From Hyphomicrobiales bacterium (lineage in GTDB: Bacteria; Pseudomonadota; Alphaproteobacteria; Rhizobiales; Kaistiaceae): a stretch of DNA of 16,439 nt. How positions within the stretch are numbered: the first letter of the stretch is position 1; each line of letters opens with the position of its first letter. The stretch is taken from contig JAFKJZ010000475.1 in assembly GCA_017305815.1 (NCBI GenBank), forward strand, positions 1 to 16,439, in the 5' to 3' direction. Positions 13,401 through 16,439 of the stretch are shown here, piece after piece. The notes under the pieces were generated by a model. That model did no database searches. It was given only the letters and a program-made list of their open reading frames with translations, and was not told the DNA's origin. Both the position numbers and the translations under genes were made by a program.

Positions 13401-16082
13401 TCAGGCGACGGCCGGAACGTCAATCTCGACGATGGGTTGATCGACCGGACGGCGCGGCGCACGCGCTTCGATCCGGGGGGTAGACGAAACGGTCCGGTCG
13501 CACCATTCGACGAACGGACCGAAGGAAGCCGCCCAGGAACGCCCGGAAGCGGTGAACAGGCCGCCTTCGCGCAGGCGGGCGAGGCGCGTGCGATCGCGCG
13601 CCAGAGATTCCACGGCGGCGGCGAGGTCGGCGACGATTTTCAGGTCCGCCTCGCCCTCGATGAGCAAGCCGTCGCGGCCGTTGGTGACGAGCTCGTCGAC
13701 GGCGCCGACGGCGGTCGCCACCGGCACGCAGCCGACCAGTTGCGCCTCCGCGATCATCAGCGGTGCGCCTTCCCAGCGCGACGGCATGATAAGGATGTCA
13801 CCCCAGGCGAGGATCGCCGCGATCTCGCGACCGCCGAAGATCGGCGGACGGACGGTGACGCCTAGTTCGCGCAGCTTGCCGGTCCATGAACTTGGCTGCT
13901 CGGCGAGGATCTCGCCACCGACCGCCAGCGCCTCGAACGGGATATTGCGCGAGCGCAGGTCCTGCAGCGCCGCATGGATACGGTCGATACCCTTCTGCGG
14001 CTCGAAGCGACCCATGTAGAGGATGCGGAGAGGCGCATCGGCGGGGCGCGCCAGCCGGTTTTCGACGATCTCGGTCAGGGCCTTCGGCTTGACCGAGATG
14101 CTCGGGGCGTTCGCGACCGCGAAGATCTTTTCCAGCGGCACGCCATAGCTGTGCAGGTAGACCTTGAGCTGCTCAGAGCAGGTCAGGAAGGCGTCGTAGC
14201 AATGCTCGTGCGCGATGGCGGCGAAGGGCTGGCCGGCCGGACGGCGCAGCGGCGTCTCGTCAACGACATGCAGGTAACATGCGGTGCGCGCGCCCTCCGA
14301 GCGCAGCCGCGCCATCAGCGGATGCACTGCCATGACGTGATTGTTAATGATCAGGTCAAAGCCCGAGAGCTGGCCCTTGAGCGCGTTCCAGTCGACGTCG
14401 TGATATTCGGCGATGAAGTCCTGGCCAAGAAAGCGGTTGGTGCCGCCCCAGGCAGGGATGCCGTTCTTCCAGAAATGGATGAAGTCGAACGAGTCATCGA
14501 ACTCGTCGAGCACGTCCATGCGGGCATTGCCGAGCACGAACAGATGCGTTTCGAAGCCTTCGGCCTTGAGCTCGCGCGCTGCCGCGAAGGCGACCTTCTC
14601 GGCGCCGCCAAACGAGGCATTGGGCACCAGCAGCGCCAGGGTACGCTTGCTAGACTGCGCGTGACCGAGCGGCAGCACGGGCGAGCCCCCCACCTCGGTG
14701 CGAAGCTGCTTGTAGAGCTCCGACAGCGCCGGCAGCCGCGAGCCGCGCCAGGTCCAGCGCTTCGCCGCGACCGCCTGCAGCGGGCTGGTGGCGATCGTGT
14801 GGACGAGGTTGATCAGCGACTGCTCCGGCGTTGCGGAGGCGCGCTTCGGCGCCTCGGCCGGGAACGGGAAGCGTACCTTCACCACCGCTACCGTTGGCCA
14901 GACCTGGTCGGCCGCGATCGAACCGAGCCATTCGAGAGCGTTGTTGCGGATGGCATCGCGAACGATGGCGGAGGACATGAACACCAGATCGGCGCGTCCC
15001 TTTCGGACATGGCCGGAAGGCTGGATCTCGATGTCGATGCCGCGCTCGGCGGCGACGTTGCGGATCTGCACGAAGCAGACATTCGCCGCCTCGGTCGCCC
15101 GCTCCAGATGCATGAGCAGGTTGGGCCAGAGCCGCGACTGCTTGAGAAGCTTCAACGTCTCGACGCTGCCGGCCGCCAGGAAGGGCGGGAAATGGAAATT
15201 GTCCGGCTCGGCGGCGCTGCCCCAGAAGGCGCGGATCGCCTCGTCGAAATCGAGCTTGGTCGGCTCCATCGTCGGATCGGTGAAGCAGGCGATGGTGCCG
15301 TCGCCCGTGCGCAGCATGGCGTAGCGCGGGGCTTCCTCATGCTCGAAATCGACCAGCGTCGAACGGCGGAACAAAGTCTTGTGGCGGCGGCGCAGGAAGC
15401 TCAGGGAGGCGGCGCGGTCGCGGTTCGCTTCCTTGAACCGGCTTTCGGCCCTGAGGCGATATTCGAACGCCGTATCGTGGCACGGCACGCCGACGAAACC
15501 CGCCTCGATGCACGAGAGCCAGAACTCCCAATCCTCGAAGCCGTTCTGCCGATCGGCGTCGAAGCGAACGCCGGCATGGAATACGTCGATCGAGATCATC
15601 GAGCCGGTGTCGCAGATATTGTCGGAGACGCAGTGCGTCAGCCGCGAATAGCCGTCGCCGTAGTGGGCGCCCCAGCGCACCGAAAAGGTGTCGATATTGG
15701 TGTAGACCCAGCCGCACTGCTCCGCCTTCAGACGGGCATAGAGCGTCTCGATCGTGGTCGGCAGAACCCGGTTGTCGGCGTCGAGGAAGTAGACCGCCTT
15801 CGCATCCGGCAGGTTCTCGACGATGAAGTCGATCGCGCGGTTGCGCGCCCCGCCCGGGCCGGCGTTCGGCCCGAAGATGACGTGCAGCTCCGGACGCGTC
15901 GCCGCATAGAGGGTCAGCGCATCGAACACCTCGCGGCGGGGATCGCCATCGACGGAGACCACCACCTCGACGCGGCATTCGGTGGTCGAGGCGAACGCGG
16001 TTTCGAGAGCCTCGACGGCGAGCGCCGCGTGACCGTAGAGCGGCATCGCGATGACGACGAGATCCGCGGCCTCACTGCGCAT
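13401..16082 (-). CDS. Two-domain glycosyltransferase, GT2 fused to GT4
   Basis: The predicted protein is 893 residues with two catalytic domains. Residues ~6-250 are a GT-A family 2 domain: VVSVDGDP, NAGPGGARNRAID, the metal-binding DAD at 101-103 (YFLDADNRVLP) and an acidic GFEDWEFW at 181-188. Residues ~250-470 form a linker of unknown fold. Residues ~480-893 are a GT-B family 4 domain: NASFGGAEKVAF (489-500), LRILYMGRFEPQKGIDRI (685-702), and the E-x7-E donor site within RWEGAPLMIAEAQ (E771 and E779). One chain could thus add two successive sugars, or build a repeated disaccharide, on the cytoplasmic face. The ATG at 16082 has GGGGAGG 6 bases before it and overlaps the preceding gene by 11 bases. 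Sugars used cannot be read from sequence. Confidence 0.92.
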   Translation of the reverse strand: MRSEAADLVVIAMPLYGHAALAVEALETAFASTTECRVEVVVSVDGDPRREVFDALTLYAATRPELHVIFGPNAGPGGARNRAIDFIVENLPDAKAVYFLDADNRVLPTTIETLYARLKAEQCGWVYTNIDTFSVRWGAHYGDGYSRLTHCVSDNICDTGSMISIDVFHAGVRFDADRQNGFEDWEFWLSCIEAGFVGVPCHDTAFEYRLRAESRFKEANRDRAASLSFLRRRHKTLFRRSTLVDFEHEEAPRYAMLRTGDGTIACFTDPTMEPTKLDFDEAIRAFWGSAAEPDNFHFPPFLAAGSVETLKLLKQSRLWPNLLMHLERATEAANVCFVQIRNVAAERGIDIEIQPSGHVRKGRADLVFMSSAIVRDAIRNNALEWLGSIAADQVWPTVAVVKVRFPFPAEAPKRASATPEQSLINLVHTIATSPLQAVAAKRWTWRGSRLPALSELYKQLRTEVGGSPVLPLGHAQSSKRTLALLVPNASFGGAEKVAFAAARELKAEGFETHLFVLGNARMDVLDEFDDSFDFIHFWKNGIPAWGGTNRFLGQDFIAEYHDVDWNALKGQLSGFDLIINNHVMAVHPLMARLRSEGARTACYLHVVDETPLRRPAGQPFAAIAHEHCYDAFLTCSEQLKVYLHSYGVPLEKIFAVANAPSISVKPKALTEIVENRLARPADAPLRILYMGRFEPQKGIDRIHAALQDLRSRNIPFEALAVGGEILAEQPSSWTGKLRELGVTVRPPIFGGREIAAILAWGDILIMPSRWEGAPLMIAEAQLVGCVPVATAVGAVDELVTNGRDGLLIEGEADLKIVADLAAAVESLARDRTRLARLREGGLFTASGRSWAASFGPFVEWCDRTVSSTPRIEARAPRRPVDQPIVEIDVPAVA

Positions 16083-16439
16083 GGGCAGCCTCCCCGCGCG
16101 CCTCGACGTCGAAATGACGGACCAGCCGGAAGTCGAACACCTTCAGCCAGGAGAAATCGACCGAGTCGCCCTTGGCGCGGCTCAGGATGACGAGGTTCAT
16201 CATCCGCTGCGTCGGGCTGTCGAGCATGATGTTGATGCTGACGGGCTCGCCCGCCGCCACGTCGCGCCAGCCGCTGAAATAGGCCGAGCGGCGCGCCGCC
16301 CCCTCGCGTTCGAGGACCGCGATCTCGGATCGCAGATTGGCGGCGCTCGGTGCCAGCAGGAAGCCGACGAAGGCTGGCTTGCCCTCGGCATGGTCGATGA
16401 CCGCCCGCGCGGAGAAGCGAACCGTTCCCGGGGCCACGA
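16072..16439 (-). CDS. C-terminal part of an unrecognised protein (cut by right edge)
   Basis: About 122 codons read in from the right edge and end at a TGA at 16074-16072, inside the start of the GT2-GT4 gene (11-base overlap). A GTG at 16437 is the first possible start codon, but it sits at the window edge and the true start is probably outside. The visible part looks β-rich, with VRFSARAVIDHAEGKPAF, SGWRDVAAGEPVSIN, a basic-hydrophobic MMNLVILSRAKGD and SWLKVFDFRLVRHFD near the end. This pattern suggests a jelly-roll or carbohydrate-binding-like tail, but I cannot assign a family. It is translationally coupled to the GT gene and so very likely belongs to the same polysaccharide operon. Confidence 0.7.
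   Translation of the reverse strand, partial: VAPGTVRFSARAVIDHAEGKPAFVGFLLAPSAANLRSEIAVLEREGAARRSAYFSGWRDVAAGEPVSINIMLDSPTQRMMNLVILSRAKGDSVDFSWLKVFDFRLVRHFDVEARGEAAHAQ

Noticed and set aside
13974..16190. 738-codon open frame on the plus strand opposite the GT2-GT4 gene
   Set aside because: It is antisense to a well-supported two-domain enzyme, rich in Arg/Gly/Ala/Asp and lacking recognisable motifs; a GC-bias shadow.

Overview
This is a GC-rich, densely packed window that looks like an alphaproteobacterial (Hyphomicrobiales/Rhizobiales-type) chromosome or megaplasmid. The signs are strong third-position GC bias, many ATGA-type gene overlaps, a MarR regulator of a kind common in that order, and a protease-less type I secretion pair resembling rhizobial PrsD/PrsE. 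The contents form one exopolysaccharide or surface-polymer locus; no tRNA, rRNA, insertion sequence or CRISPR array was seen.

Left part (1-6599, all leftward). An ABC exporter and its membrane fusion protein (overlapping ATGA) are followed by a 300-base AT-rich regulatory gap. Next come a small secreted RTX calcium-binding protein made almost wholly of nonapeptide repeats, a hairpin, a large GT2 glycosyltransferase, and the first 15 codons of another gene cut by the window edge.

Centre (6600-8597, rightward). A MarR-family regulator is divergent from the exporter. It is followed by a GT4 glycosyltransferase gene that is broken in the middle and appears to lack a short stretch.

Right part (8552-16439, leftward, probably one operon). 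In order of transcription: the C-terminal part of an unrecognised gene, a GT2-GT4 double glycosyltransferase, two paralogous polysaccharide pyruvyl transferases, a secreted clan GH-A-like glycoside hydrolase, and an SGNH-fold hydrolase/acyltransferase.

How it may work together (inference): the glycosyltransferases assemble a polysaccharide, the two pyruvyl transferases add acidic ketal groups, and the SGNH protein and glycoside hydrolase tailor or trim it. The type I exporter secretes the RTX protein, which could bind calcium and the acidic polymer outside the cell. A 15-bp palindrome, TTGAA-N5-TTCAA, upstream of the RTX gene recurs with 13 of 15 bases identical immediately upstream of the MarR gene, in the divergent gap it shares with the exporter. 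This suggests a local regulon. The combination of MarR regulator, ABC exporter, fusion protein, RTX protein and glycosyltransferases recalls the galactoglucan (EPS II, exp/wg) cluster of Sinorhizobium meliloti, but the pyruvyl transferase pair, the GT fusion and the GH/SGNH pair make this locus distinct.
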